This document shows, one piece after another, positions 14,918 through 21,036 of a stretch of DNA of 26,176 nucleotides. The first letter of the stretch is position 1. Each line of letters starts with the position of its first letter. The translations under genes and the position numbers were made by a program. Source of the DNA: Lawsonibacter sp. (GTDB lineage Bacteria > Bacillota > Clostridia > Oscillospirales > Oscillospiraceae); contig JAHHSC010000007.1 of the NCBI GenBank assembly GCA_020025455.1, positions 1 through 26,176 of the forward strand, written 5' to 3'. Under the pieces are notes generated by a model. The model was not told the DNA's origin, did not search any database, and saw only the letters and a program-made list of their open reading frames with translations.

Positions 14918-14946
14918 TTGCATTTTCTCTGAAACGGGAGTATGAT
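14918..14946 (+). promoter_or_regulatory. Promoter of tatD
   Basis: TTGCAT (14918-14923), a 17-base spacer, then TATGAT (14941-14946), 31 bases before the tatD ATG. A 9-bp inverted repeat, CATTTTCTC (14921-14929) and GAGAAAATG (14953-14961), surrounds the -10. Confidence 0.6.
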
Positions 14947-14977
14947 GGCTCGGAGAAAATGATAGGAGGAGCACACG

Positions 14978-15745
14978 ATGCACCTATTTGATACCCATGC
15001 CCACTACGATGCCGATGCCTTTGACCAGGACCGGATGGAGCTGCTGGCCTCCATGCCGGAGCAGGGAGTGGAGCTGATTCTGAACCCCGGCTGTGATCTG
15101 GCCACCTCCCGTACCGCCGTGGAGCTGGCAAATCGGTTCCCCCATGTGTACGCCGCTGTGGGCGTCCACCCGGAGGAGTGCGCGGGCTTTGACCAGAGCA
15201 CCCTGGACGAGCTGCGGACGCTGGCCGGCGATAAGCGGGTGAAGGCCATCGGCGAGATCGGTCTGGACTACTACTGGGAGGAAAATCCCCCCCGGGAGGA
15301 GCAGAAAAAGGCCTTCGAGGCCCAGCTGGACCTGGCGGAGGAGCTCGCTCTCCCCGTTATCCTCCACGACCGGGAGGCCCATGGGGACTGCCTGGAGATC
15401 GTCCGGAAGCACCCCAATGTGAGGGGAGTGTACCACTGCTACTCCGGCAGTCTGGAGGACGCCAAGACCCTGGTGAAGCTGGGCTGGATGCTGTCCTTTA
15501 CCGGTGTCATCACCTTTAAGAATGCCCGTAAGGCCCTGGAGGTGCTGGAGTGGCTGCCCATGGACCGCATCATGGTGGAGACCGACTCCCCCTACCTGAC
15601 CCCCGTTCCCTTCCGGGGCAAGCGCAACGACTCCTCCTATGTCCATCTGGTGGCGGAAAAGATCGCCGAGGTCAAGGGCATGGACCCAGAGGAGGTCGCC
15701 CGCATCGCCCTGGAGAACGGCAGGCGGTTTTTCCATATTGATTGA
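14978..15745 (+). CDS. tatD: TatD-family metal-dependent hydrolase (DNase)
   Basis: TatD proteins are TIM-barrel metal-dependent nucleases acting on DNA ends, linked to DNA repair. The 255-residue product has all expected ligands: DTHAH (His7, His9), GVHPEE (His64), IGEIGLD (Glu93), VILHDRE (His130), YHCYSG (His153) and VETDSPYLTP (Asp203). Length is normal for the family (YabD/YcfH type). The ATG at 14978 follows ATAGGAGGAG. It has its own promoter and a terminator, so it can be expressed independently of gpr and the small gene ahead of it. Confidence 0.95.
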   Translation: MHLFDTHAHYDADAFDQDRMELLASMPEQGVELILNPGCDLATSRTAVELANRFPHVYAAVGVHPEECAGFDQSTLDELRTLAGDKRVKAIGEIGLDYYWEENPPREEQKKAFEAQLDLAEELALPVILHDREAHGDCLEIVRKHPNVRGVYHCYSGSLEDAKTLVKLGWMLSFTGVITFKNARKALEVLEWLPMDRIMVETDSPYLTPVPFRGKRNDSSYVHLVAEKIAEVKGMDPEEVARIALENGRRFFHID

Positions 15746-15752
15746 TTGCGGA

Positions 15753-15789
15753 AAAAGAGGCTGTACGCGGTACAGCCTCTTTTCTTTGC
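15753..15789 (+). terminator. Terminator after tatD
   Basis: A 14-bp stem (15753-15766 and 15770-15783, AAAAGAGGCTGTAC) with a GCG loop is followed by CTTT. The U-run is contained in the 3' arm. Confidence 0.85.
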
Positions 15790-15792
15790 TTA

Positions 15793-15817
15793 ATTACCTA
15801 TTGACACGGTAGGTAAT
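15793..15817 (+). promoter_or_regulatory. IscR-like operator copy 1, overlapping the iscS promoter
   Basis: ATTACCTA-N9-TAGGTAAT is a perfect 8-bp inverted repeat that covers the -35 box and part of the spacer of the isc promoter. A close second copy lies exactly 40 bases downstream. The regulator is probably the Rrf2 protein encoded at 17625. Confidence 0.7.
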
Positions 15818-15829
15818 ATATGCTATAGT
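15801..15829 (+). promoter_or_regulatory. Vegetative promoter of iscS-iscU-iscR
   Basis: A perfect TTGACA (15801-15806), a 17-base spacer, then TATAGT (15824-15829, 5/6). This is the strongest housekeeping promoter seen in the window and is flanked by two operator-like repeats. Confidence 0.85.
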
Positions 15830-15832
15830 CTG

Positions 15833-15857
15833 ATTACCTACTAGACAGGTAGGATAT
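15833..15857 (+). promoter_or_regulatory. IscR-like operator copy 2, over the isc transcription start
   Basis: ATTACCTA-CTAGACA-GGTAGGATAT aligns with the upstream repeat over 25 bases and keeps the ACCTA / GGTAGG core. It covers the expected transcription start, a typical repressor position. Confidence 0.65.
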
Positions 15858-15918
15858 TAGATGAAAGAAAGCTCTGCGGGCACAAAGGGACCCGCGAGAT
15901 ACAAAGGAGTTGGAGCTT

Positions 15919-17106
15919 TTGAACGTATACGCAGACAACGCGGCCACCACAAAGATGAGCCGCCGTGCCATTGAAGCCATGCTTCCCTATCTGGACGAGG
16001 TGTATGGAAACCCATCCAGTCTGTACAGCGCCGGCCAACGTGCCGCCGAGGCTCTGGCGGAGGCCAGAAGCCGCATCGCTGCCCGCCTGGGCTGCCAGCC
16101 CGCCGAGATCACCTTCACCTCCGGTGGAAGCGAGGCAGATAACCAGGCCATTCGCTCCGCCGCCAAGCTGGGGGAGCGGAAGGGCAGAAAGCACATCATC
16201 TCCACCAACTTTGAGCACCATGCGGTGCTTCACACCCTGGACGCCCTGAAGCTGGAGGGGTTTGAGGTCACCCTGCTGGAGGTGTCCGACAAGGGTCTGG
16301 TCACCCCGGAGCAGGTGGAGGCGGCCATCCGGCCCGACACGTGCCTTGTGACCATTATGTATGCCAACAACGAGATCGGCACCATCCAGCCCATCGCGGA
16401 GATCGGCGCGGTCTGCCGGAAGGCCGGTGTCCCCTTCCACACCGATGCGGTGCAGGCGGCGGGACATCTGCCCATCAACGTGGCAGAGGAACAGATCGAT
16501 CTGCTGTCCCTGTCGGCCCATAAGTTCCACGGTCCCAAGGGTGTGGGTGTGCTCTACGCCCGGAAGGGCATCCCTCTGGTGAATCTGGTCTACGGCGGCG
16601 CCCAGGAGCGGGGCCGCAGAGCGGGCACCGAGAACGTGGCCGGGATCATGGCCATGGCAGAGGCCCTGGATGATGCCTGCGAGCACATGGAGCAGAACCG
16701 CACCCATCTGCTGGCGCTGCGGGACCGGCTCATCGCCGGTCTGGAGCAGATCCCCCACTGCCAGCTCAACGGCGACCGGGAGCACCGGCTGCCCGGCAAC
16801 GTGAGCTTCTGCTTTGAGGGCATCGAGGGCGAGTCCCTGCTGCTGATGCTGGATGATCGGGGCATTTCCGCCTCCTCCGGCTCGGCCTGCACCTCCGGCT
16901 CCCTGGACCCCAGCCACGTGCTGCTGGCAATTGGACGGCCCCATGAGGTGGCCCACGGCTCCCTGCGGCTGTCCCTGTCCGAAGAGACTACCGCCCAGGA
17001 GGTAGACTACCTGATCGCCTCGGTGGCGCAGGTGGTGGACGAGCTTCGCGCGATGTCCCCCGTCTACCGGGATCTTGAGGCGGGCAAGCGGAATTACATT
17101 CTTTAA
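15919..17106 (+). CDS. iscS: Cysteine desulfurase (IscS/NifS family)
   Basis: A PLP enzyme that removes sulfur from cysteine as an enzyme persulfide and hands it to the IscU scaffold. The 395-residue product begins MNVYADNAATTKMS, and has TFTSGGSEADNQAI (66-78), EHHAV (His100/His101), the PLP lysine Lys202 in SAHKFHGPKG, RRAGTENV and the mobile active-site cysteine Cys324 in SSGSACTSG. The start is TTG at 15919, with AAAGGAG nine bases upstream; a TTG at 15910 in frame lies too close to that site. It is first in an iscS-iscU-iscR operon, only 18 bases before iscU. The two-gene iscS-iscU pair without HscA/HscB is usual in clostridia. Confidence 0.95.
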   Translation: MNVYADNAATTKMSRRAIEAMLPYLDEVYGNPSSLYSAGQRAAEALAEARSRIAARLGCQPAEITFTSGGSEADNQAIRSAAKLGERKGRKHIISTNFEHHAVLHTLDALKLEGFEVTLLEVSDKGLVTPEQVEAAIRPDTCLVTIMYANNEIGTIQPIAEIGAVCRKAGVPFHTDAVQAAGHLPINVAEEQIDLLSLSAHKFHGPKGVGVLYARKGIPLVNLVYGGAQERGRRAGTENVAGIMAMAEALDDACEHMEQNRTHLLALRDRLIAGLEQIPHCQLNGDREHRLPGNVSFCFEGIEGESLLLMLDDRGISASSGSACTSGSLDPSHVLLAIGRPHEVAHGSLRLSLSEETTAQEVDYLIASVAQVVDELRAMSPVYRDLEAGKRNYIL

Positions 17107-17124
17107 GTGAGGAGAGAATCAAGT

Positions 17125-17559
17125 ATGGCACTGTATAGCGAAACGGTAATGGACCACTTCCGCAACCCCAGAAATGTGGGCGTCCTGGAGGATGCCAACG
17201 GTGTGGGCGAGGTCGGCAACGCCAAGTGCGGCGACATCATGCGGATCTATCTGAACATTGAAGATGACATCATTAAGGATGTGAAGTTTGAAACCTTCGG
17301 CTGCGGCTCGGCCATTGCATCCAGCTCCATGGCAACCGAGCTCATCAAGGGCAAGCCCCTCTCCGAGGCGCTGACCCTGACAAACAAGGCTGTGGCGGAA
17401 GCGCTGGAGGGTCTGCCCGCCCACAAGCTCCACTGCTCCGTGCTGGCAGAGGAGGCGATCAAGGCCGCCATTAAGGACTACTATGACCGCAGCGGCATTG
17501 CGTACGACCATAGCCAGTTCCCCGATTGCGAGCACTGCGACCACGGCTGCGGGATTTGA
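17125..17559 (+). CDS. iscU: Iron-sulfur cluster scaffold protein IscU/NifU
   Basis: The scaffold on which 2Fe-2S and 4Fe-4S clusters are built. The 144-residue product has the three scaffold cysteines Cys35 (NAKCGD, with Asp37), Cys60 (FGCGSAIASSS) and Cys104 (LHCSVLAEEAI). The tail carries a further cysteine cluster, CEHCDHGCG (Cys135, Cys138, Cys142), beyond the normal fold. The ATG at 17125 follows GAGGAGAG at a good distance. It sits between iscS and the Rrf2 regulator. Substrate sulfur would come from the upstream IscS. Confidence 0.95.
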   Translation: MALYSETVMDHFRNPRNVGVLEDANGVGEVGNAKCGDIMRIYLNIEDDIIKDVKFETFGCGSAIASSSMATELIKGKPLSEALTLTNKAVAEALEGLPAHKLHCSVLAEEAIKAAIKDYYDRSGIAYDHSQFPDCEHCDHGCGI

Positions 17560-17571
17560 GGATATCGCACC

Positions 17572-17600
17572 TTGCACCTCGGCCTGCCCCGTGGTATGAT
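17572..17600 (+). promoter_or_regulatory. Internal promoter ahead of the Rrf2 regulator
   Basis: TTGCAC (17572-17577), a 17-base spacer, then TATGAT (17595-17600), 24 bases before the regulator's ATG. No copy of the ATTACCTA operator is seen here, so this promoter may escape the repression of the main promoter. Confidence 0.5.
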
Positions 17601-17624
17601 GGGGAAGAAACTGAGGTGTAAACG

Positions 17625-18083
17625 ATGATGATTTCAACCAGAGGAAGATATGCCCTTCGGGTGATGGTGGACCTGGCAGAGACGGGCAGCGATGGCTATG
17701 TGGCCATGAAAACCATTGCGGCCCGCCAGGGCATTTCCCTGAAATATTTGGAACGCATCCTGCCCGACCTGACCAAGGGCGGATTGGTGGAGGGCGTCCA
17801 GGGCAAGGGCGGCGGCTATAAGCTGTGCCGCGCCCCGGAGGACTATCGAGTCGGCGAGATTTTGAGACTGACCGAGGGCGACCTGGCTCCGGTCAGCTGC
17901 CTGGAGGACGGGGCCGAGGACTGCGGCCATACCTGCGACTGCCGCACCAGAAAGCTGTGGCAGGGCCTCTATAAGCTGATTGACGAGTACTTCGACAGCG
18001 TGACCCTGGCTGACCTGATGCAGAAGAAGCCCGATGACGCAAACCAAAAAGAAGGACCGTTGGCTCCCCCTTCACAGGGGTAA
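17625..18083 (+). CDS. iscR: Rrf2-family transcriptional regulator (IscR-like)
   Basis: A 152-residue winged-helix repressor. It opens MMISTRGRYALRVMVDLAE, has the recognition region ISLKYLERILPDLTKGGLVEGVQGKGGGYKL (37-67), and cysteines Cys92, Cys100, Cys104 and Cys106 placed like the 2Fe-2S ligands of IscR (Cys92/98/104). Its site next to iscS-iscU and the presence of two palindromic repeats at their promoter point to control of iron-sulfur cluster assembly by cluster occupancy. GAGGTG lies 6 bases before the ATG at 17625; ATG 17628 is nearly as good. The cysteine regulator CymR is a related alternative, but it lacks this cysteine set. Confidence 0.88.
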   Translation: MMISTRGRYALRVMVDLAETGSDGYVAMKTIAARQGISLKYLERILPDLTKGGLVEGVQGKGGGYKLCRAPEDYRVGEILRLTEGDLAPVSCLEDGAEDCGHTCDCRTRKLWQGLYKLIDEYFDSVTLADLMQKKPDDANQKEGPLAPPSQG

Positions 18084-18101
18084 CTTTGAATGTGCGGGAA
18101 T

Positions 18102-18144
18102 CCCCGGCAGAGATTGCTTCGGCAATTTCTGCCGGGGTTCTTTT
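18102..18144 (+). terminator. Terminator of the isc operon
   Basis: A 16-bp stem (18102-18117 and 18122-18137, CCCCGGCAG...CTGCCGGGG, one G-U pair) capped by a TTCG tetraloop is followed by TTCTTTT. A very strong intrinsic terminator. Confidence 0.95.
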
Positions 18145-18328
18145 ATGCAGGCTCCTGCGTATTGGTCTCTCGCTCTGCATCGGTGCCTACGAAGCCGATG
18201 TGGCTGTAGTAGATCTCCACGATGGTACTGTCATCCTGCGTGATATTCAGCACACATAGCAAGCGCCGTCCATTTGATTTTTTGGGGGTTGTCGGTCTCC
18301 CTTGCTCCCAGTCCACCCTTGCGATCAT
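18143..18328 (-). pseudogene. Possible remnant of a recombinase C-terminus (weak)
   Basis: This stretch between the isc terminator and the LacI-type gene has an open minus-strand frame of 61 codons with no ribosome site. Its end, STIVEIYYSHIGFVGTD, resembles the C-terminal 'IxIYYNFIG' phrase of large serine recombinases found on integrative elements. If right, only the last few dozen residues survive. The likeness is short and judged by eye, and the frame could be chance. The rest of 18145-18344 holds nothing else I can identify. Confidence 0.25.
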
Positions 18329-18344
18329 GGCAGCTTATGCCCCT

Positions 18345-19358
18345 TTACTGATCGTCCACCGGGAGTTTTTTCACACTTCGCCGCAGCACCAATCTGGGTA
18401 CCAGCACTACATGGGATTTGTTTCCCTGTCTGTTCTCCAGATTCTGCAGGAGGGTACTTACCGCTGTCCGGCCCATGGAATAGGGATCATATCGCACGGT
18501 GGACAGGCACAACCCTGCCTCATTGATGTAGGGGGAGTCGTCAAAGCACAGAATACTCAGGTCGTTGGGGATGCGGTATCCAAAATCGTTGAGCGCATTC
18601 ACCACTCCAACCGCAATTTGGCAATCGGCCACAAAGATGGCGGTATAGGGCATTCCCTGCCCCACCAGATTCAACGCCACCTGTCTGCCCCTCTCGACAT
18701 CTGACGTTCCGTAAAACACCTTACACCGAAAATTGGAGGGCTGAAGCTCTTTTACGGCAGCAAAAAAGCCGCGGATTCGATCCTCCTGGGGGGTAGATCC
18801 CTTTTGGCTGGCAATATAGGCAATCCTTCTGTGCCCATTCTCCAGCAAATGACTGGCCGCCAGATAGCCGCCCATATAGTTGTCGATGCATACCGTATTG
18901 GTCTCGATGGAATGGATATACCGATTGACCAGAACCAACGGTGTGTCAATATCCTTCAGGGTCTCAGACAGGGTTGGATGCTCCATGGCGGTCACCAGAA
19001 TTACCCCCAGATAATCGTTCTTTTCCGCCTGAATAATCTTCTGCTCCTCCAGATGCTCATCATAATTGCTGTTGCACACTACCGGACTGAGTCCCTCCCG
19101 GGTCAGCTGATCACAGATTCCCTTGATCACTTGAGAGAAAAAGAAATTGGCGATATCTCCGGCCATCACCAGAACATACCTTTTTTTGCTTTTAGCGCAG
19201 ACCGGCAGAGACGGCAGCGGCTGCAGCCCAAGGCTCATCATGGCTTCCTGGATTTTCCCCAATGTTCGTGGAGAGATATTGGCACTCTGATTAAAGGCTC
19301 GGGACACTGTAGCCTCTGAAACCCCCGCTGTTTGCGCAATGACCTTCTGATCCACCAT
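18345..19358 (-). CDS. LacI-family transcriptional regulator
   Basis: A 337-residue LacI/GalR-type regulator, divergent from the aldolase/TRAP operon it probably controls. The N-terminal helix-turn-helix is clear: VIAQTAGVSEATVSRAFNQSANISPRTLGKIQEAMMSLGLQP (6-47). The sugar-binding-protein-like core has NFFFSQVIKGICDQL (71-85), VCIDNYMGGYLAASHLLENGHRRIAYIA, and DLSILCFDDSPYINEAGLCLSTVRYDPYSMGRTA. The hinge that normally reads PNxxAR is replaced by PLPSLPVCAK, which is unusual. The ATG at 19358 has a GGGGG ribosome site; the frame continues to 19493 through the promoter and is not supported. The effector is unknown; a phosphorylated or free substrate of the operon is expected. Confidence 0.9.
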   Translation of the reverse strand: MVDQKVIAQTAGVSEATVSRAFNQSANISPRTLGKIQEAMMSLGLQPLPSLPVCAKSKKRYVLVMAGDIANFFFSQVIKGICDQLTREGLSPVVCNSNYDEHLEEQKIIQAEKNDYLGVILVTAMEHPTLSETLKDIDTPLVLVNRYIHSIETNTVCIDNYMGGYLAASHLLENGHRRIAYIASQKGSTPQEDRIRGFFAAVKELQPSNFRCKVFYGTSDVERGRQVALNLVGQGMPYTAIFVADCQIAVGVVNALNDFGYRIPNDLSILCFDDSPYINEAGLCLSTVRYDPYSMGRTAVSTLLQNLENRQGNKSHVVLVPRLVLRRSVKKLPVDDQ

Positions 19359-19401
19359 ATTTTTTCCCCCTGTTATCCGTCGATCGACCGATCTTATTCC
19401 C

Positions 19402-19430
19402 ATCATAGCAAATGGCGGGCTATTTTGCAA
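19402..19430 (-). promoter_or_regulatory. Promoter of the LacI-type regulator
   Basis: On the minus strand TTGCAA (19430-19425), 17 bases, then TATGAT (19407-19402), 44 bases before the ATG. The TTTCAC...GTGAAA palindrome lies just upstream of its -35. Confidence 0.65.
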
Positions 19431-19435
19431 TTTAC

Positions 19436-19453
19436 TTTCACCTTTTTGTGAAA
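19436..19453. promoter_or_regulatory. Candidate operator palindrome
   Basis: TTTCAC-cttttt-GTGAAA, a perfect 6-bp inverted repeat with a 6-base spacer, placed between the two divergent promoters. It is a candidate site for the LacI-type protein, although it lacks the central CG of classic LacI operators. Confidence 0.4.
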
Positions 19454-19498
19454 TACTATAGACAATTTCTGAAACCGTGAAATCTTTGTGCAAGTCTA

Positions 19499-19527
19499 TT
19501 GAAATGCACTGCTTAATTTGATATTAA
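19499..19527 (+). promoter_or_regulatory. Candidate promoter of the aldolase/TRAP/kinase operon
   Basis: TTGAAA (19499-19504, 5/6), 17 bases, then TATTAA (19522-19527, 4/6). The half-sites TGCACT and AGTGCA lie on each side of the -10. A leader of about 165 bases would precede the aldolase gene. Confidence 0.5.
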
Positions 19528-19698
19528 TATAACATAAAAGTGCACAAACACTTACCTTCCGTTTCGAGTATCGCCCAGAATTCTCCCCAACACATCACCG
19601 CTGGTGGAAATCCTGCTCCATTTTTGGATGCCGTTTCTTCCCAATGGATATGTAAGTACAAATTGAGTCACTCACAACAATGTCACGAGGTGTATCAC

Positions 19699-20496
19699 AT
19701 GAATAATATTGAAAAAATCAGAACCCGTTTGGAAAAAGGCACGCTCTGCTTTGGCACGCACTGCTCCAATACTGAACTGGACTTCTACGAGATGTGCGGT
19801 CTGACCGGATATGATTATGTCTGGATTGACAACGAGCACGCCGGCATGACGCAGCCCATGATCAAAAACGCCATCATTGCCACCAATGCCGGTGGCTGTG
19901 CCGCCTTTGTCCGTGTTCCCGACCACGACATGGCTCACATTAAGCCCGTCATTGAGTGCGGCCCCGACGGAGTAATTTTCCCCATGGTCAACTCTGCCGA
20001 GGAGGCCAAAAAATGCGTGGACATCTGTACTTATCCTCCCAAGGGCATCCGCGGCTTTGGCCCGCTGCGCGCTGCGGACTACGGCTTGCGCACCTTTGAG
20101 GACTATGTCGCCACTGTGGATCACAGCTTTTTGAAAATCATGCAGTGTGAGCACATTGACGCTGTCAGGAATCTGGACGCCATCCTGGAGGTCCCCGGTG
20201 TAGACGCCATCATCTGCGGCCCCATGGATTTATCCGCCTCTGTCAATAAGCTGGGCCAGTTTAAGGATCCCGAGATGCTGGAGCTCTTCGACACCATCAT
20301 TGCCAAGTGCAAGGCCCACCATAAGCCCTTCGGTCTTTCCATCGGCATGGACATGGATCTCATCGCCTACTGGGCTGAGCGGGGTGCCAGCTTTCTGTCT
20401 ATGGGCACTCCGCTGGACTACTTCCGGAAAATGAGTCTGGATGTCATCCGCTCCGTGCGCGCTGTGGAGGCATCCAGCAAACAGAATCAGGGGTGA
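19699..20496 (+). CDS. HpcH/HpaI-family class II aldolase
   Basis: Members of this family make a reversible, metal-dependent cut of 2-keto-(3-deoxy) acids into pyruvate and an aldehyde. The 265-residue product keeps the catalytic set of HpcH/GarL: His47 in DNEHAG, Arg72 in VRVP, the metal ligands Glu151 (MQCEHID) and Asp177 (CGPMDLS), and YPPKGIRGFGP (112-122), the usual YPPxGxRG. The start ATG 19699 has GAGGTG upstream, and extends to the conserved N-terminus; the longer frame to 19540 is promoter/leader sequence. It is the first gene of the operon, six bases before the TRAP small subunit. The natural substrate cannot be read from sequence; 2-keto-3-deoxy sugar acids are typical. Confidence 0.88.
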   Translation: MNNIEKIRTRLEKGTLCFGTHCSNTELDFYEMCGLTGYDYVWIDNEHAGMTQPMIKNAIIATNAGGCAAFVRVPDHDMAHIKPVIECGPDGVIFPMVNSAEEAKKCVDICTYPPKGIRGFGPLRAADYGLRTFEDYVATVDHSFLKIMQCEHIDAVRNLDAILEVPGVDAIICGPMDLSASVNKLGQFKDPEMLELFDTIIAKCKAHHKPFGLSIGMDMDLIAYWAERGASFLSMGTPLDYFRKMSLDVIRSVRAVEASSKQNQG

Positions 20497-20502
20497 GTCA
20501 AT

Positions 20503-21036
20503 TTGCAGAAAAAAGGTCTATTTTTGTGGAAGGTGGTTCCAGTAGTTAAAAAGGGTACCGAGCAGATCATTGACTGGCTTTCCATCGTCCTGCTTTTTGG
20601 TATCTTTGCTCTGGGTATTGCCCAGATCATCAGACGCTGGATTCTCCATAATCCCATTGTCTGGTCTGAGGAACTGATTCAGCTTACCTATGTCTGGATT
20701 TGCTACTTGGGCTGGGTCATTGCAGAGCGGGCAGATTCCCATATCCGAATCACTGCCATCTGCAATATGTTCCCTGTCAAGGTTCAAAAGTGGCTTCAGA
20801 TCTTTAACCACGTTTTGTGCATTATCTTCTCCGCTCTAATGGTATTTTATGGCATCAAGCTGGTGGGAATTGGCATGAAACGCACGGCCGTCTCTCTGCG
20901 CTGGCTGAATTTTGGCATTGTATATGTTATAGGGCCCATCTGCAACTTCATTATCATCTGCTATGAACTGGCTGCTCTGGCAGAGTGCATTACCAAAGGC
21001 CCCAAGGATTACAGCGATGTGGGAGGTGACGAATAA
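20503..21036 (+). CDS. dctQ: TRAP transporter small membrane subunit (DctQ family)
   Basis: The four-helix subunit of a tripartite ATP-independent periplasmic-type transporter, which drives uptake of carboxylates with sodium ions. The 177-residue product has helices at about 24-45, 57-75, 98-120 and 133-160, with the DctQ hallmark WSEELIQLTYVWICYLGWVIAERADSHIRI (54-83). The TTG at 20503 is six bases after the aldolase stop with AGGGGTGA upstream; no ATG fits. The last base of its stop is the first base of the large subunit's ATG, so translation is coupled. Alternative: other DctQ-like families, but neighbours settle the role. Confidence 0.9.
   Translation: MQKKGLFLWKVVPVVKKGTEQIIDWLSIVLLFGIFALGIAQIIRRWILHNPIVWSEELIQLTYVWICYLGWVIAERADSHIRITAICNMFPVKVQKWLQIFNHVLCIIFSALMVFYGIKLVGIGMKRTAVSLRWLNFGIVYVIGPICNFIIICYELAALAECITKGPKDYSDVGGDE

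Larger units (their letters stand above)
19359..19698. promoter_or_regulatory. AT-rich divergent regulatory region between the LacI-type gene and the catabolic operon
   Basis: This 340-base gene-free stretch is clearly more AT-rich than the rest of the window. It contains one promoter for each direction and several inverted repeats: TTTCAC-cttttt-GTGAAA (19436-19453), a second GTGAAA at 19477-19482, TGCACT/AGTGCA flanking the plus-strand -10 (19505-19510 and 19539-19544), and AAGTG-cacaaa-CACTT (19538-19553). From about 19560 to 19690 I see only an untranslated leader of some 150 bases. Confidence 0.6.

Noticed and set aside
15841..16956. A 371-codon minus-strand frame opposite iscS
   Set aside because: Antisense to a complete cysteine desulfurase; repetitive Gly/Gln/His/Val composition, no ribosome site.
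18084..18345. Direct repeats marking attachment sites at the left border of the catabolic locus
   Set aside because: Comparing 18084-18345 with 25860-26176 by eye gave only short partial matches around CACAGGGG, no convincing att duplicate.
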